NCBI RefSeq assembly: GCF_013385635.1
Contig: NZ_JACAPR010000004.1
Coordinates: forward strand, 84,337-148,336
Source of the DNA: Pseudomonas gingeri
Lineage (GTDB): Bacteria > Pseudomonadota > Gammaproteobacteria > Pseudomonadales > Pseudomonadaceae
DNA length: 64,000 nucleotides
Reading direction: 5' to 3'
Each line of letters opens with the position of its first letter. The first letter of the stretch is position 1. Below are positions 34,801 to 44,136 of this stretch, piece by piece. The translations under genes and the position numbers were made by a program. Below the pieces are notes generated by a model. It saw only the letters and a list, made by a program, of their open reading frames with translations. It did no database searches and was not told the origin of the DNA.

Positions 34801-36413
34801 CCCTGGCCGACAGCGTGCGCAATTGCCGGATGCTGCTGAACGTGTCCCTGGCGGTGGGGCGCGAAGGCAGCCTGAGTGCCCGGCAGATCGACGAGATGAT
34901 CGCCAGCGACACCGATGCTCGTTATGTCCAGGTGGTCGCCAACCTGAAGAACAATGTCGAGATCACCGACAAGCAGATCCTCTGGAGCACCCGGGAATAT
35001 ACCGCGCTCGATGAGTTGCGGGCGATCCCCGAACTGGGGCCGGCCCAAGCGGATACCCTGCAACAGGCGGTGGTGCAACCATTCACCCCGCAGGACTGGC
35101 AGGCGGTGCAACTGCCGACCCTGCTGGCCTTGACCCTGGACGAGTTGCCCTTGCAGGTCACCTTGCAAATGGACGATCAGATATTCGCGGCCATCAAGCA
35201 CAGTGCCGAGCAGACTCGCTACGTGACCAATACCATCAATCGCCTGAGTGCCGAGGATCCGCGCCAGGACCGGATCGATGCCTTGCTGACGGCGATCGGT
35301 CGCTATGACGAGACCCGCGACCTGCTCGATTACCTGAAGACGCTCATGCCGGGTCGGCGCCTGCTCGAATATGCCCGCCGCCTGTCGGAACTGTTGGCGC
35401 GGTTGCGCGATGGCGCGTTGAACAGCCTTTGCGGGTTGTGGGACGAGAGCGAACCGGTCGAACCCGAGCCGGCACCCAGGCCGGGTACGGGGGGTGGCAG
35501 CACACGGAAGAAGTTTATCCGCACGCGCAATCGCGAGGTTTATGCCGGTCGGGTACGCGAGCGCACGCCCGAGCAGGAGGATGAAATCGTCGAGATCACC
35601 GATCCCAACGGCGAACTGGTGTCGGCGTTCAAGGAGAACAGGGAGGATGCCCGGGATCCTTTCTGGGAAGAGGTCAAGGTCGAGCCGGCACCTGCGCCAC
35701 CGGGCCAGCGCAAGGTCGGGCTGTCCCGATTGATAACCCAGGGGCAGGCCGAACTCGCTGGCGTCGAGTCCGCGATTCGCCAGGTGACGGCGCTCACCGG
35801 TACGTCCAAGCCCCCCCGCGACCTGCAAGGTATCCTGGAACTGAAGGGGCAAAAACTGAGTGCCCTGGCGGACGATATCCAACAAACACTCGATGAAGGC
35901 AGCGGGACATCGGTGTCGGTGAAAACCGCCCAGGCGCTCAAGGACAGCCTGCGCCGGGAAGCCGCTCGCCTGATCGTCGAAGGGCGCAACGCGCGTATCG
36001 CCGCGATCAAGCGCAATCCGCCGCGCTTGGAGCGCCTTCAGTACCTGAAAGAACAGGACCAGGTGGATATCCACCGCGCCGGTGGACGACACGCGGAGCG
36101 GCAGGGCGGCTACCTGCAAGAGTATGTGGTCAGCCACAAGGACGGCAGTCCCCTGTGGTACGCGCATTTCCATTACCCGACGGCCACCACGGCCGATACG
36201 GCGTTTGTCAGCGCCCATCTGAAGACCTTGGGGCAACGCTACCTGGGCAGCAAGGCCCAGGCCATGGCCCGGCAGCACGCTGCCGCCAGGGTCCAGGCCG
36301 GGCAGGGCGGCCGGGCGCAGTTGACGCTGGATATCCACCGTGCCCGGATTCTCGACAAGGGCGTGGCCCAGGCGCTGTTTTTCAATACTGGCGAAGTGGA
36401 TACAAGCGCCTGA
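31899..36413 (+). CDS. Giant dermonecrotic-toxin-domain (DUF6543-type) protein, second of a tandem pair
   Basis: A 1504-residue paralogue of the preceding protein, collinear over most of its length: LLENQLQALERL, YAGLLSTLVTAL, PPDWMTADYLIELVSAVDIG, VDGVPIVLRPLALRA, VLYRPLFDPPLSEY and SNAEKRW, then a hydrophobic stretch at about 648-675, GLVHLGEA and LRLRLRGGSS. A predicted coiled-coil region rich in Arg, Glu and Leu lies at about 868-955. The C-terminus repeats the shared module: RTRNREVYAG, NARIAAIKRNPP, YLQEYV, LWYAHFHY at 1419-1426 and SAHLKT. It is about 85 residues shorter before the DUF6543 core. AAGGA precedes the ATG by about ten bases. No immunity or secretion partner is adjacent. 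Confidence 0.8.
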   Translation: MTSLPTSPPTSLQISLQQYRNTARALFAGRPTGTTLDSGDDAQLEVFKVRLIEFWNEAVPDWAGKVPGSDAWVPGWDRHSPTIPSRCAALSNLLFVSMYGAGNRPNSLALQANQMLPKALVSEDQPTRDSLLGKHALAAYLLYARGPRERFGITPVAVVFARQLPAQAFAYFLLRPGHDVQRLQHLDELWTLLRGQLPDPGRLELIPSQVNVFDNLAGALLENQLQALERLSRGVTDGTGESWATRVARATDPAHWFVIPEPAPLTPLQRRVREAAPLWLLDAADTDRRDYAGLLSTLVTALGKSSSHSFFDDVASLSDFSRQALRAAMVRRHPRMPDIPMQDIQLRLEKYRRKPLLPDVLGAFEEVGLTLPELALENLDDFRFGATRMHIRLADGSPPPDWMTADYLIELVSAVDIGAGYPAYLRQRLLGDTRYAVIRQQRFFRQIQAQLPLAALELKLRGEQGITERGYRWVKAVLAFDAHEREVDGVPIVLRPLALRASPEASPDKVMGMFLIEPRDPAQGPHVLYRPLFDPPLSEYASRPELLAAIEQVGALQDSVLAWLDSQRVAVYANGGFRQPRLGSLLPGDEAAPLPAPPAPATLGNEEVTEDYIHHLFHACIDAVIRQADVQLLSNAEKRWERLKDSGWQLFSSWLMFASGPLTQAGWLILLYRGVRQDLPGLQGDDEDARAQAWADMLSNLAAVLLHEVIASEREALPELTGKRESLATGGEVLLERITAPPAADDLPQLPFDLSWSNPRRALSAASRQALEKLRVRVFDTPPRLDSLGMVSASGPNRGLVHLGEARDKGWHVLIENALYQVAWSDDGPRVVDAAGTPGPFLERDGQDRWRLDLRLRLRGGSSRDTVQARLQRKLRDRATALHGQVIQASARMGRLIGEAETLRKRLETMSEGRTANNFSDRQRSDKRREYLGKLEDLQVVIEEKIALIKELHGNRQVVPKPQMLVTALADSVRNCRMLLNVSLAVGREGSLSARQIDEMIASDTDARYVQVVANLKNNVEITDKQILWSTREYTALDELRAIPELGPAQADTLQQAVVQPFTPQDWQAVQLPTLLALTLDELPLQVTLQMDDQIFAAIKHSAEQTRYVTNTINRLSAEDPRQDRIDALLTAIGRYDETRDLLDYLKTLMPGRRLLEYARRLSELLARLRDGALNSLCGLWDESEPVEPEPAPRPGTGGGSTRKKFIRTRNREVYAGRVRERTPEQEDEIVEITDPNGELVSAFKENREDARDPFWEEVKVEPAPAPPGQRKVGLSRLITQGQAELAGVESAIRQVTALTGTSKPPRDLQGILELKGQKLSALADDIQQTLDEGSGTSVSVKTAQALKDSLRREAARLIVEGRNARIAAIKRNPPRLERLQYLKEQDQVDIHRAGGRHAERQGGYLQEYVVSHKDGSPLWYAHFHYPTATTADTAFVSAHLKTLGQRYLGSKAQAMARQHAAARVQAGQGGRAQLTLDIHRARILDKGVAQALFFNTGEVDTSA

Positions 36414-36527
36414 AAACACGTCGGTGGGGCTCTGCGACCGTCGCCCCGACCGATATCGAGACAGACATCCGCGTGCCGCTGGGCTAAGGTGTGTCAGAGT
36501 TTTTCATCGATATCGGGAGTACGCTGC

Positions 36528-37508
36528 ATGCAACTGGGAATCATCGGACTGGGCCGCATGGGCGGCAATATCGCGCGGCGCCTGATGCTTGATGGCCATC
36601 AGACAGTGGTGTATGACCGCAATACCGACTTCGTCAGCGGCCTGGTCAAAGAGGGCGCCCGCGGTGTCGCCGACCTGCCGGCACTGGTGGCCGGCCTGGA
36701 TAAACCCCGTGCGGTCTGGGTGATGCTGCCGGCCGGTGCGCCGACCGAGGACACCATTGCCGAGTTGAGTAAATTGCTGGACGCCGGCGATGTGATCATC
36801 GACGGCGGCAACACCTTCTACAAGGACGATATCCGTCGCGGCCAGGAGCTGGCGCAAAAGGGCATCGACTATATCGATGTCGGCACTTCCGGCGGTGTCT
36901 GGGGCCTGGAGCGCGGCTACTGCATGATGATCGGCGGTGATGCCAAGGTAGTCGAGCGCCTCGATCCGCTGTTCGCCACCCTGGCCCCGGGGATCGGCAC
37001 CATTGCCCGTACCCGCGACCGGGTCAGCGCCGACGACCGTGCCGAGCGCGGCTATATCCATGCCGGACCACCGGGTTCCGGGCACTTCGTCAAGATGATC
37101 CATAACGGTATCGAGTACGGCATGATGCAGGCCTTCGCCGAAGGCTTCGATATCCTCAAGACCAAGAACTCGCCGAGCCTGCCCGAAGACCAGCGTTTCG
37201 ACCTGAACCTGGCGGATATCGCCGAAGTCTGGCGGCGTGGCAGTGTGGTGTCGTCGTGGTTGCTGGACCTGACCGCCGACGCCCTGGCCAGCGATCCGAA
37301 ACTCGACGGCTACAGCGGCGCGGTCGCCGACAGCGGCGAAGGGCGCTGGACCATCGAGGCAGCCATGGAGCAGGCGGTGCCGGTGCCGGTCTTGTCCAAC
37401 TCGCTGTTTGCCCGTTTCCGTTCCCGCCAGCAAAGCACCTACGGTGACAAGCTGCTGTCGGCGATGCGCTTCGGCTTTGGCGGACACGTGGAGACGCCGA
37501 AAAAATGA
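36528..37508 (+). CDS. gnd: 6-phosphogluconate dehydrogenase, decarboxylating (short form)
   Basis: A 326-residue enzyme that oxidises and decarboxylates 6-phosphogluconate to ribulose 5-phosphate. The Rossmann motif is [16 protein letters not shown] (about residues 4-19). Substrate and catalytic segments are [30 protein letters not shown] and [20 protein letters not shown], the last with catalytic Lys and Asn. It is of the short GndA/YqeC class (about 300-330 residues, often NAD-linked), not the 470-residue NADP form. ATGA overlap with zwf shows translational coupling. The start at 36528 fits the Rossmann fold beginning at residue 2. Confidence 0.93.
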   Translation: MQLGIIGLGRMGGNIARRLMLDGHQTVVYDRNTDFVSGLVKEGARGVADLPALVAGLDKPRAVWVMLPAGAPTEDTIAELSKLLDAGDVIIDGGNTFYKDDIRRGQELAQKGIDYIDVGTSGGVWGLERGYCMMIGGDAKVVERLDPLFATLAPGIGTIARTRDRVSADDRAERGYIHAGPPGSGHFVKMIHNGIEYGMMQAFAEGFDILKTKNSPSLPEDQRFDLNLADIAEVWRRGSVVSSWLLDLTADALASDPKLDGYSGAVADSGEGRWTIEAAMEQAVPVPVLSNSLFARFRSRQQSTYGDKLLSAMRFGFGGHVETPKK

Positions 37509-39028
37509 ATGCCATCCGCAGCAAACGCAAGGCCGAGCCGGCGCCGCCGACCACCTTGTTTCTCTTCGGCGCCCACGGCGACCTGGTCAAGCGCCTGCTG
37601 ATGCCGGCGCTGTACAACCTGACCCGCGATGGCCTGGTGGGCGACGGCTTGCACATCGTCGGCGTCGATCACAACGCCATCAGCGATGCCGACTTCGCCA
37701 AGAAACTGGAAGACTTCAGCCGTGCCGAAGTCGCCGCCAAGAGCAGGAAAAGCCCGGAGGAGGCGCTGGACGCCGCGCTCTGGAGCAAGCTGGCGAAGAA
37801 CATCAGCTACGTCCAGGGCGATTTTCTCGACGATTCTACCTACACCGCGCTGGCCGCCAAGATTGCCGCCAGCGGCACCGACAACGCGGTGTTCTACCTC
37901 GCCACCGCACCGCGCTTCTTCAGTGAGGTGGCGCGGCGTCTGGGCTCGGCCGGTCTGCTCGAGGAAACGCCCGAGGCGTTCCGCCGGGTGGTGATCGAAA
38001 AGCCCTTCGGTTCCGATCTGGCCACGGCCGAGGCACTCAACGCCTGCCTGCTCAAGGTGATGAGCGAGAAACAGATCTATCGCATCGACCATTACCTGGG
38101 CAAGGAGACCGTGCAGAACATCCTCGTCAGCCGTTTCTCCAACGTGTTGTTCGAAGCGTTCTGGAACAACCACTACATCGACCATGTGCAGATCACCGCC
38201 GCGGAAACCGTCGGCGTGGAAACCCGCGGCAGTTTCTACGAGCACACCGGCGCGCTGCGGGACATGGTGCCCAACCACCTGTTCCAGTTGCTGGCGATGG
38301 TCGCGATGGAACCGCCGGCGGCGTTCGGTGCCGATGCGGTGCGCGGCGAAAAGGCCAAGGTGGTCGGCGCGATCCGTCCCTGGAGTGTCGAGGAGGCACG
38401 GGCCAACTCGGTGCGTGGCCAGTACCGCGCGGGTGAACTGGGCGGTAAATCCTTGCCCGGTTACCGTGAAGAAAACAATGTGGCGCCGGACAGCAATACC
38501 GAGACCTATGTCGCCCTCAAGGTGATGATCGACAACTGGCGCTGGGTCGGCGTGCCGTTCTACCTGCGTACCGGCAAGCGCATGAGCGTGCGCGACACGG
38601 AAATCGCCATCTGCTTCAAGCCGGCGCCGTATGCGCAGTTTCGCGATACCGAGGTCGAGCGTCTGCAGCCGACCTACCTGAAGATCCAGATCCAGCCCAA
38701 CGAAGGCATGTGGTTCGACCTGCTGGCCAAGCGTCCGGGGCCGGCGCTGGACATGGCCAATGTCGAGCTGGGTTTTTCCTATAAGGATTTCTTCGAGGTG
38801 CAGCCGTCCACCGGCTACGAAACCCTGATCTACGATTGCCTGACCGGCGACCAGACGTTGTTCCAGCGTGCTGACAATATCGAGAACGGCTGGCGTGCCG
38901 TGCAGCCGTTCCTCGATGCCTGGCGCGAGGATAGCCAGGTGCAGGGCTACAAGGCCGGCGAAAACGGTCCGGCAGCCGCCGACGAACTGCTGGCCCGTGA
39001 CGGCCGTGTCTGGCACGGCCTCGGATGA
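37505..39028 (+). CDS. zwf: Glucose-6-phosphate 1-dehydrogenase
   Basis: A 507-residue enzyme that oxidises glucose 6-phosphate to 6-phosphoglucono-lactone. The nucleotide-binding motif is [20 protein letters not shown], the active-site signature is [13 protein letters not shown] (the catalytic His follows at [20 protein letters not shown]), and [11 protein letters not shown] and [13 protein letters not shown] lie further on. It overlaps gnd by four bases and the HAD gene by four bases, forming gnd-zwf-HAD. The Entner-Doudoroff copy of zwf, usually beside pgl/eda and hexR, is elsewhere, so this is probably a second isozyme. Confidence 0.95.
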   Translation: MNAIRSKRKAEPAPPTTLFLFGAHGDLVKRLLMPALYNLTRDGLVGDGLHIVGVDHNAISDADFAKKLEDFSRAEVAAKSRKSPEEALDAALWSKLAKNISYVQGDFLDDSTYTALAAKIAASGTDNAVFYLATAPRFFSEVARRLGSAGLLEETPEAFRRVVIEKPFGSDLATAEALNACLLKVMSEKQIYRIDHYLGKETVQNILVSRFSNVLFEAFWNNHYIDHVQITAAETVGVETRGSFYEHTGALRDMVPNHLFQLLAMVAMEPPAAFGADAVRGEKAKVVGAIRPWSVEEARANSVRGQYRAGELGGKSLPGYREENNVAPDSNTETYVALKVMIDNWRWVGVPFYLRTGKRMSVRDTEIAICFKPAPYAQFRDTEVERLQPTYLKIQIQPNEGMWFDLLAKRPGPALDMANVELGFSYKDFFEVQPSTGYETLIYDCLTGDQTLFQRADNIENGWRAVQPFLDAWREDSQVQGYKAGENGPAAADELLARDGRVWHGLG

Positions 39029-39849
39029 GTGGCGCGGCGCAGTATCCGATCCGGCTGGTGCTCAGCGATATGGACGGGACCTTGTTGCGTCCCGATCACA
39101 GCCTCAGCCCGCGTACCGTCGAGGCGGTGCGGGCATTGCGGGCAGCGGGGGTGTTCTTCAGCCTGGCCACCGGGCGTCCGCCACGGGCGATGCGCGAGCA
39201 GATCGACGCGCTCGGTGTCGACCTGCCGGTGGCGGCGTTCAACGGCGGCACGCTGATGCATCCGGACGGCAGTTATCTGGTGGCCCACCATGTGCCACGG
39301 GCCGCGGCAATTTGTACGCTGGAGCTGTTGTCACGGCATGAGGAGGTCGAGGTCTGGGTGTTTGCCGACGACCAGTGGCTGCTGCGCAATCCCCACGGCA
39401 CCATGGTGCCCCGGGAACAGCACGCGCTGGGTTATCCGCCGACCGTGGTGGACGACTTCGACCCGTACCTGGACCGTATCGACAAGATCGTCGGTGCCAG
39501 CGGCGATGCGCAGTTGCTGATCGACCTGGAGGCGGTGCTGCAACCGCTGGTGGCCGACCAGGCCCTGGCCAGCCGTTCGCAGCGGGCCTACCTGGATATC
39601 ACCGCGATGCAGGCCAACAAGGGCGAGGCGCTGGTGACGCTGGCGAAATTCCTCGGCGTACCGCTGGAGCAGACGGCGGCCATCGGCGATGGCGGCAACG
39701 ACCCGGCGATGTTTCACCGCGCCGGGTTGGCGATTGCCATGGGCCAGGCCGAGGAAGTGGTCAAGCGCCAGGCGGATGTGGTGACCGGCAGCAATACCGA
39801 AGATGGCGCGGCGCGGGCCATTGATGAGTTGATCCTGGCCCGGCGGTAG
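39025..39849 (+). CDS. Cof-type HAD-IIB phosphatase
   Basis: A 274-residue HAD hydrolase. Motif I is LSDMDGTLL with nucleophile Asp15 and Asp17, motif II is SLATGRPPRAM, and motif IV is AAIGDGGNDPAMFHRAG followed by GLAIAMGQAEE. The middle cap domain is of C2 type. Cof-type enzymes act on phosphorylated sugars or cofactors. Translational coupling to zwf (ATGA overlap) suggests a sugar phosphate of the pentose-phosphate route, which is an inference. Confidence 0.9.
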   Translation: MSGAAQYPIRLVLSDMDGTLLRPDHSLSPRTVEAVRALRAAGVFFSLATGRPPRAMREQIDALGVDLPVAAFNGGTLMHPDGSYLVAHHVPRAAAICTLELLSRHEEVEVWVFADDQWLLRNPHGTMVPREQHALGYPPTVVDDFDPYLDRIDKIVGASGDAQLLIDLEAVLQPLVADQALASRSQRAYLDITAMQANKGEALVTLAKFLGVPLEQTAAIGDGGNDPAMFHRAGLAIAMGQAEEVVKRQADVVTGSNTEDGAARAIDELILARR

Positions 39850-39878
39850 GCGTCTTGTGAGTGGCCGCCTTGCGGCGG

Positions 39879-39901
39879 TTCGCGGGCAAGCCCGCTCCCA
39901 C
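39879..39901. repeat. Single REP, GTGGGAGCGGGC type (inverse orientation)
   Basis: The core GCGGGCAAGCCCGCTCCCAC lies after the HAD gene. A partner of opposite orientation is at 40011-40036, about 110 bp away, so this may be a stretched pair. A small hairpin, GTGGCAG-CAGGC-CTGCCAC, lies between them at about 39944-39962. Confidence 0.85.
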
Positions 39902-40010
39902 GGTGACGGGGTCGTGCAGGCGTCCCGGGTTCGACTCGAAACCGTGGCAGCAGGCCTGCCACTCCCACAGGTATGGGGTCGTCCATGCCTTCCAGGCCGA
40001 CGCGATAAAC

Positions 40011-40036
40011 TGTGGGAGCGGGCTTGCCCGCGAACC
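40011..40036. repeat. Single REP, GTGGGAGCGGGC type
   Basis: The core TGTGGGAGCGGGCTTGCCCG ends 20 bp before the stop of nhaB. Confidence 0.88.
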
Positions 40037-40056
40037 GCCAGAGGCGGCCATTCACC

Positions 40057-41556
40057 TCACAGCCAGTGACTCACCGCGTACCAGCCCAATACCCCCATCA
40101 CCACCGTATACGGCAAGGCCATCCATACCATCCGCCCGTACGACAGGCGAATCAGCGGTGCAATCGCCGACGTCAGCAGGAACAGGAACGCCGCCTGGCC
40201 GTTCGGTGTCGCCACGCTTGGCAGGTTGGTGCCGGTGTTGATCGCGATGGCCAGGGTCTCGAAGTGCTCGCGGCTCATCTGGCCGCTGGCGAAAGCCTGT
40301 TTCACCTCGGTGATGTAGATCGTCGCGACGAACACATTGTCGCTGATGGCCGACAACAGGCCGTTGGCGATAAACAGCATGCCCGGCTGCTGGTCGGCGG
40401 GCAGGCTCAGTACCCAGTGGATCAGCGGGGCGAACAGCTGTTGATCGTGGATCACCGCCACCACCGCGAAAAACACCACGAGCAAGGCGGTGAACGGCAT
40501 GGCGTCCTTGAACGCGCTGCCCAGCCGGTGTTCGTCGGTGATCCCGGTAAAGGCGGTGATCAGCACGATCACCAGCAGGCCGATCAACCCCACCTCGGCC
40601 ACATGCAGGGCCAGCCCGACGATCAGGATCAGTGCCGCCAGCCCTTGCACGATCAGGGCGGCGCGCTGGCGCGGGGTGCGCTCGGCATCGTCTTCACGGG
40701 CATAGGCGGCCAGCACCGCGCGGACATTGTCCGGCAGCAGCGTGCCGTAGCCGAACCAGCGCAGTTTCTCCAGCAGCACGCAGGTCACCAGACCCGCCGC
40801 CAGGACCGGCAGGGAAACCGGTGCGACCTTCAGGAAGAACTCGCTGAAATGCCAGCCCATTTCATGGCCGATCAGCAGGTTCTGCGGTTCGCCCACCAGG
40901 GTGCACACGCCGCCCAGGGCCGTGCCCACCGCGCCATGCATCAGCAGGCTGCGCAGGAACGCGCGGAACTGTTCGAGGTCGGCGTGGTGCAGGCTCGGCA
41001 ACTGGTGGTCGCTGCTGAAGTCGCTGTCCTGGCGCGGATCGTTGCCCGAGGCCACGCGGTGATAGACCGAATAGAAACCGACGGCGGCGCTGATGATCAC
41101 CGCGGTGACGGTCAGGGCATCGAGAAAGGCCGACAGGAAGGCCGAGAGAAAGCAGAACAGCAGCCCCAGCAGCGCCTTGGAGTGCACGCGCAGCAACAGG
41201 CGGGAAAACAGGAAAAGCAGCAGGTCCTTCATGAAGTAGATGCCGGCCACCATAAACATCAGCAGCAGGATCACCGGGAAGTTGTGCAGCAGTTCGTCGT
41301 ACACCGCCTGGGGGCTGGTCATGCGCAGCAGCAGGGCTTCGACCAGCAGCAGGCCACCGGGCATCAGCGGGTAGCACTTGAGGGCCATGGCCAGGGTGAA
41401 GATGAACTCCAGCACCAGCAGCCAGCCGGCGGCGACCGGGCCGACACTCCACAGCACCAGGGCATTGAGGATCAGGAAGGCCAGGATACTGGCCTTGTAC
41501 CAGCGCGGGGAGTGCCCGAGGAAGTTATGGGCGAAGGCTGAAGTCAGCGATGACAT
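40057..41556 (-). CDS. nhaB: Sodium/proton antiporter NhaB
   Basis: A 499-residue inner-membrane antiporter with about 12 hydrophobic segments. It begins [20 protein letters not shown], a NhaB hallmark, and contains [49 protein letters not shown] and [20 protein letters not shown]. It exchanges internal Na+ for external protons for pH and salt homeostasis. It is monocistronic. Confidence 0.95.
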   Translation of the reverse strand: MSSLTSAFAHNFLGHSPRWYKASILAFLILNALVLWSVGPVAAGWLLVLEFIFTLAMALKCYPLMPGGLLLVEALLLRMTSPQAVYDELLHNFPVILLLMFMVAGIYFMKDLLLFLFSRLLLRVHSKALLGLLFCFLSAFLSAFLDALTVTAVIISAAVGFYSVYHRVASGNDPRQDSDFSSDHQLPSLHHADLEQFRAFLRSLLMHGAVGTALGGVCTLVGEPQNLLIGHEMGWHFSEFFLKVAPVSLPVLAAGLVTCVLLEKLRWFGYGTLLPDNVRAVLAAYAREDDAERTPRQRAALIVQGLAALILIVGLALHVAEVGLIGLLVIVLITAFTGITDEHRLGSAFKDAMPFTALLVVFFAVVAVIHDQQLFAPLIHWVLSLPADQQPGMLFIANGLLSAISDNVFVATIYITEVKQAFASGQMSREHFETLAIAINTGTNLPSVATPNGQAAFLFLLTSAIAPLIRLSYGRMVWMALPYTVVMGVLGWYAVSHWL

Positions 41557-41713
41557 CGGCGGGTCCTTGTTTGTAAGAGTGCGCGAAAGGTGACGTAAGA
41601 ATTCATGAAGATCAAGGCGCAGGTCCGGCTTTTGGCATATCCGCTTCCTACAGCCTTGGGCGACCCCTTGCTATAGTTCCAGCCTTCTCATTGCCCTGCC
41701 AAGGATGCCCGTC

Positions 41714-42526
41714 ATGTCCGAATACCAAGCCTTTCGTGTCGACCTGGCCGACAATATCGCCCACGTGCAGATCAACCGCCCGGAAAAGATCAACGCGATG
41801 AACGCGGCGTTCTGGAGCGAAATCGTCGAGATCTTCCAGTGGATCGATGACACCGATGCCGTGCGGGTGGTGGTCCTGAGCGGCGCGGGCAAGCACTTTT
41901 CCTCAGGTATCGACCTGATGCTGCTGGCTGCGGTCGGCAATGAGCTGGGTAAGGATGTCGGCCGCAACGCCCGCCTGCTGCGGCGCAAGATCCTGCAGAT
42001 GCAGGCTTCGTTCAATGCCGTCGACCATTGCCGCAAACCGGTGCTGGCGGCGATCCGGGGCTATTGCCTGGGCGGCGCCATCGACCTGATCGCCGCCTGC
42101 GACATGCGTTATTGCGCCGAGGACGTGCAGTTCTCGATCAAGGAAGTGGATATCGGCATGGCCGCCGATGTCGGCACTTTGCAACGTTTGCCGCGTATCA
42201 TCGGCGACGGCATGCTGCGTGAACTGGCCTATACCGGTCGCCAGTTCGGTGCCGACGAAGCGCAGCGCATAGGCCTGGTCAATCGTGTCTACCCCGATCA
42301 TGGCGCCCTGCTCGATGGCGTGATGGGGATTGCGCGGGAGATTGCCGGCAAATCGCCGATTGCCGTGACCGGTACCAAGGAGATGATCAGCTACATGCGT
42401 GATCACCGGATCGACGATGGTCTGGAATACGTTGCCACCTGGAACGCCGCCATGTTGCAATCGACGGACCTGCGTGTGGCCATCGCGGCCCACATGAGCA
42501 AGCAGAAACCCGAATTTCAGGACTGA
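41714..42526 (+). CDS. Dienoyl-CoA isomerase-type crotonase
   Basis: A 270-residue enoyl-CoA hydratase/isomerase family protein. The oxyanion-hole segments are [14 protein letters not shown] and [38 protein letters not shown] has Glu144, Asp146 and Asp152 in the order seen in delta3,5-delta2,4-dienoyl-CoA isomerases, which process unsaturated fatty acids in beta-oxidation. The ATG at 41714 is preferred over 41705 because AAGGA at 41701-41705 is eight bases upstream. It may form an operon with nudC, 32 bp downstream. Confidence 0.9.
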   Translation: MSEYQAFRVDLADNIAHVQINRPEKINAMNAAFWSEIVEIFQWIDDTDAVRVVVLSGAGKHFSSGIDLMLLAAVGNELGKDVGRNARLLRRKILQMQASFNAVDHCRKPVLAAIRGYCLGGAIDLIAACDMRYCAEDVQFSIKEVDIGMAADVGTLQRLPRIIGDGMLRELAYTGRQFGADEAQRIGLVNRVYPDHGALLDGVMGIAREIAGKSPIAVTGTKEMISYMRDHRIDDGLEYVATWNAAMLQSTDLRVAIAAHMSKQKPEFQD

Positions 42527-42558
42527 AGCCTGGTCTTCCAGTCCCTAAGGAACCCGCA

Positions 42559-43389
42559 ATGACTCAAGGCTGGACAACCGCAGTACTGGATATCGAACAA
42601 CCCGGTGGCTGGGCCGTGGCCCGAGGTCCCGAGGGTTTCCTGCTGGATGACAACGGCGTGCTGTTTCCCCGTGAATGGCTCAAGCGCCAGGACCTGCCGG
42701 TGCTCTGCGAGCATGGCATCGGTCATCGCGACGGCGAGCCGGTGTACCTGCTGGAGCTCAAGGCCACGGCCGAAGTGCCGGGTTGCCGCTGGCAGGGTTT
42801 GCGCCGGTTCATGCTTGAGGGCGATTTCACCACGTACCGCATGCTCGGTTATGCCGCGCAGATCGGTACCTGGGCGCGCGAGCACCGTTTCTGCGGCAGT
42901 TGTGGCCAGCCGGCACGGCAGGTGCCGGGGGAGCGCGCGATGTACTGCCAACCTTGTGACCTGCGGGCCTATCCGCGGATCTCGCCGAGCATGATCGTGC
43001 TGGTCACCCGTGGCGATGAAGTGCTGCTGGCGCGTTCACCGCGTTTCGTCACCGGGGTCTACAGCACCCTGGCCGGTTTCGCCGAGCCCGGCGAGTCGGC
43101 GGAGGAGTGCCTGATCCGCGAAGTGCGCGAGGAAGTGCAGGTCGAGGTCAGCAATATCCAGTACATGGGCAGCCAGTGCTGGCCGTTTCCGCATTCGATG
43201 ATGCTCGGTTTCCATGCCGAATACGCCGGTGGCGAGATCGTGCCCCAGGCCGACGAGATCGAGGACGCCCAGTGGTTCAACGTGCACAACCTGCCGCCGC
43301 TGCCGGCCTCGCGTTCGATTGCCCGCTACCTGATCGACCTGTATGTGGCGCGCCGTCTAGGCCACGCTGAACCAGTGCTGCCAGGCTAG
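42559..43389 (+). CDS. nudC: NAD(+) diphosphatase NudC
   Basis: A 276-residue Nudix hydrolase. Zinc ribbon cysteines are 112, 115, 130 and 133 (FCGSCG, MYCQPC). The Nudix box is [20 protein letters not shown] at residues 173-192, followed by [16 protein letters not shown], the NudC-specific SQPWPFPxS motif with Cys in place of Pro. It hydrolyses NADH to NMNH and AMP and decaps NAD-capped RNA. Its 3' end overlaps the convergent TSUP gene by 33 bp. Confidence 0.94.
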   Translation: MTQGWTTAVLDIEQPGGWAVARGPEGFLLDDNGVLFPREWLKRQDLPVLCEHGIGHRDGEPVYLLELKATAEVPGCRWQGLRRFMLEGDFTTYRMLGYAAQIGTWAREHRFCGSCGQPARQVPGERAMYCQPCDLRAYPRISPSMIVLVTRGDEVLLARSPRFVTGVYSTLAGFAEPGESAEECLIREVREEVQVEVSNIQYMGSQCWPFPHSMMLGFHAEYAGGEIVPQADEIEDAQWFNVHNLPPLPASRSIARYLIDLYVARRLGHAEPVLPG

Positions 43390-44136
43390 GCGTACGGTCA
43401 GTCCGAGGACCACGGTGATGAACACCGGGCGGATGAATTTCGCCCCGCCGCTGATGGCGGTGCGGGCGCCGAAGAAGGCCCCGGCCATCACCGAGATACC
43501 CATGCTCAGGCCGATGATCCAGTCCACCTGGCCGGAAAAGACGAACACCGACAGCGCCGCGATATTGCTGACGAAGTTCATGCTGCGCGCCACGCCGCTG
43601 GCCTTCACCAGGTCGATGGGGTAGAGCAGCATGCTGCTGACGGTCCAGAAGGCGCCGGTGCCGGGCCCGGCCACGCCGTCGTAGAAACCCAGGCTGAAGC
43701 CCTGGGGTAATTGCCATTTCTTCCTGATCGGCGCGTCACTGTCCAGCGGCGCCTTGGGCGTGCCGCCGAACAGCAGGTACAGGCCGCAGCCGAAGACAAT
43801 CACCGGGAGCATCTTGTTCAGCCATTCGGCCGGGAGGAAGTGCGCGGTCACCGCGCCGATCAGTGCGCCGGCGAGGGTGCCGAAGATTGCCAGCTTCCAC
43901 TGACTGGGGTGGAACAGCTTGCGTCGGTAGAAGGTGAAGCTGGCGGTGGCCGAGCCGAAGGTCGAACTGAGTTTGTTGGTGCCCAGCACCAGGTGCGGTG
44001 GCAGGCCGGCGGTGAGTAGCGCCGGGGTGGTCAACAGGCCGCCACCGCCGGCGATGGCGTCGATGAATCCGGCGATAAAGGCAACGACGGCAAGAATGGC
44101 GAGGGTGGTCAGGTCTACGCTGAGATCGAAAGGCAT
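43357..44136 (-). CDS. TauE/SafE (TSUP) family membrane permease
   Basis: A 259-residue inner-membrane protein with about 8 hydrophobic segments and the twin TSUP motifs: [20 protein letters not shown] near the N-terminus, and [20 protein letters not shown] in the second half. The family exports or imports small sulfur-containing anions such as sulfite, sulfoacetate or taurine-derived ions, as well as other organic acids. It lies 0.4 kb from the sulfonate/sulfone genes, so a sulfur role is plausible, though no shared promoter is seen. It overlaps nudC tail to tail by 33 bp. Confidence 0.9.
   Translation of the reverse strand: MPFDLSVDLTTLAILAVVAFIAGFIDAIAGGGGLLTTPALLTAGLPPHLVLGTNKLSSTFGSATASFTFYRRKLFHPSQWKLAIFGTLAGALIGAVTAHFLPAEWLNKMLPVIVFGCGLYLLFGGTPKAPLDSDAPIRKKWQLPQGFSLGFYDGVAGPGTGAFWTVSSMLLYPIDLVKASGVARSMNFVSNIAALSVFVFSGQVDWIIGLSMGISVMAGAFFGARTAISGGAKFIRPVFITVVLGLTVRLAWQHWFSVA

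Noticed and set aside
33855..36419. An 854-codon open frame antisense to the second giant gene
   Set aside because: It mirrors the codon bias of the real gene, has no recognisable domain and spans the whole conserved coding region in the opposite direction.
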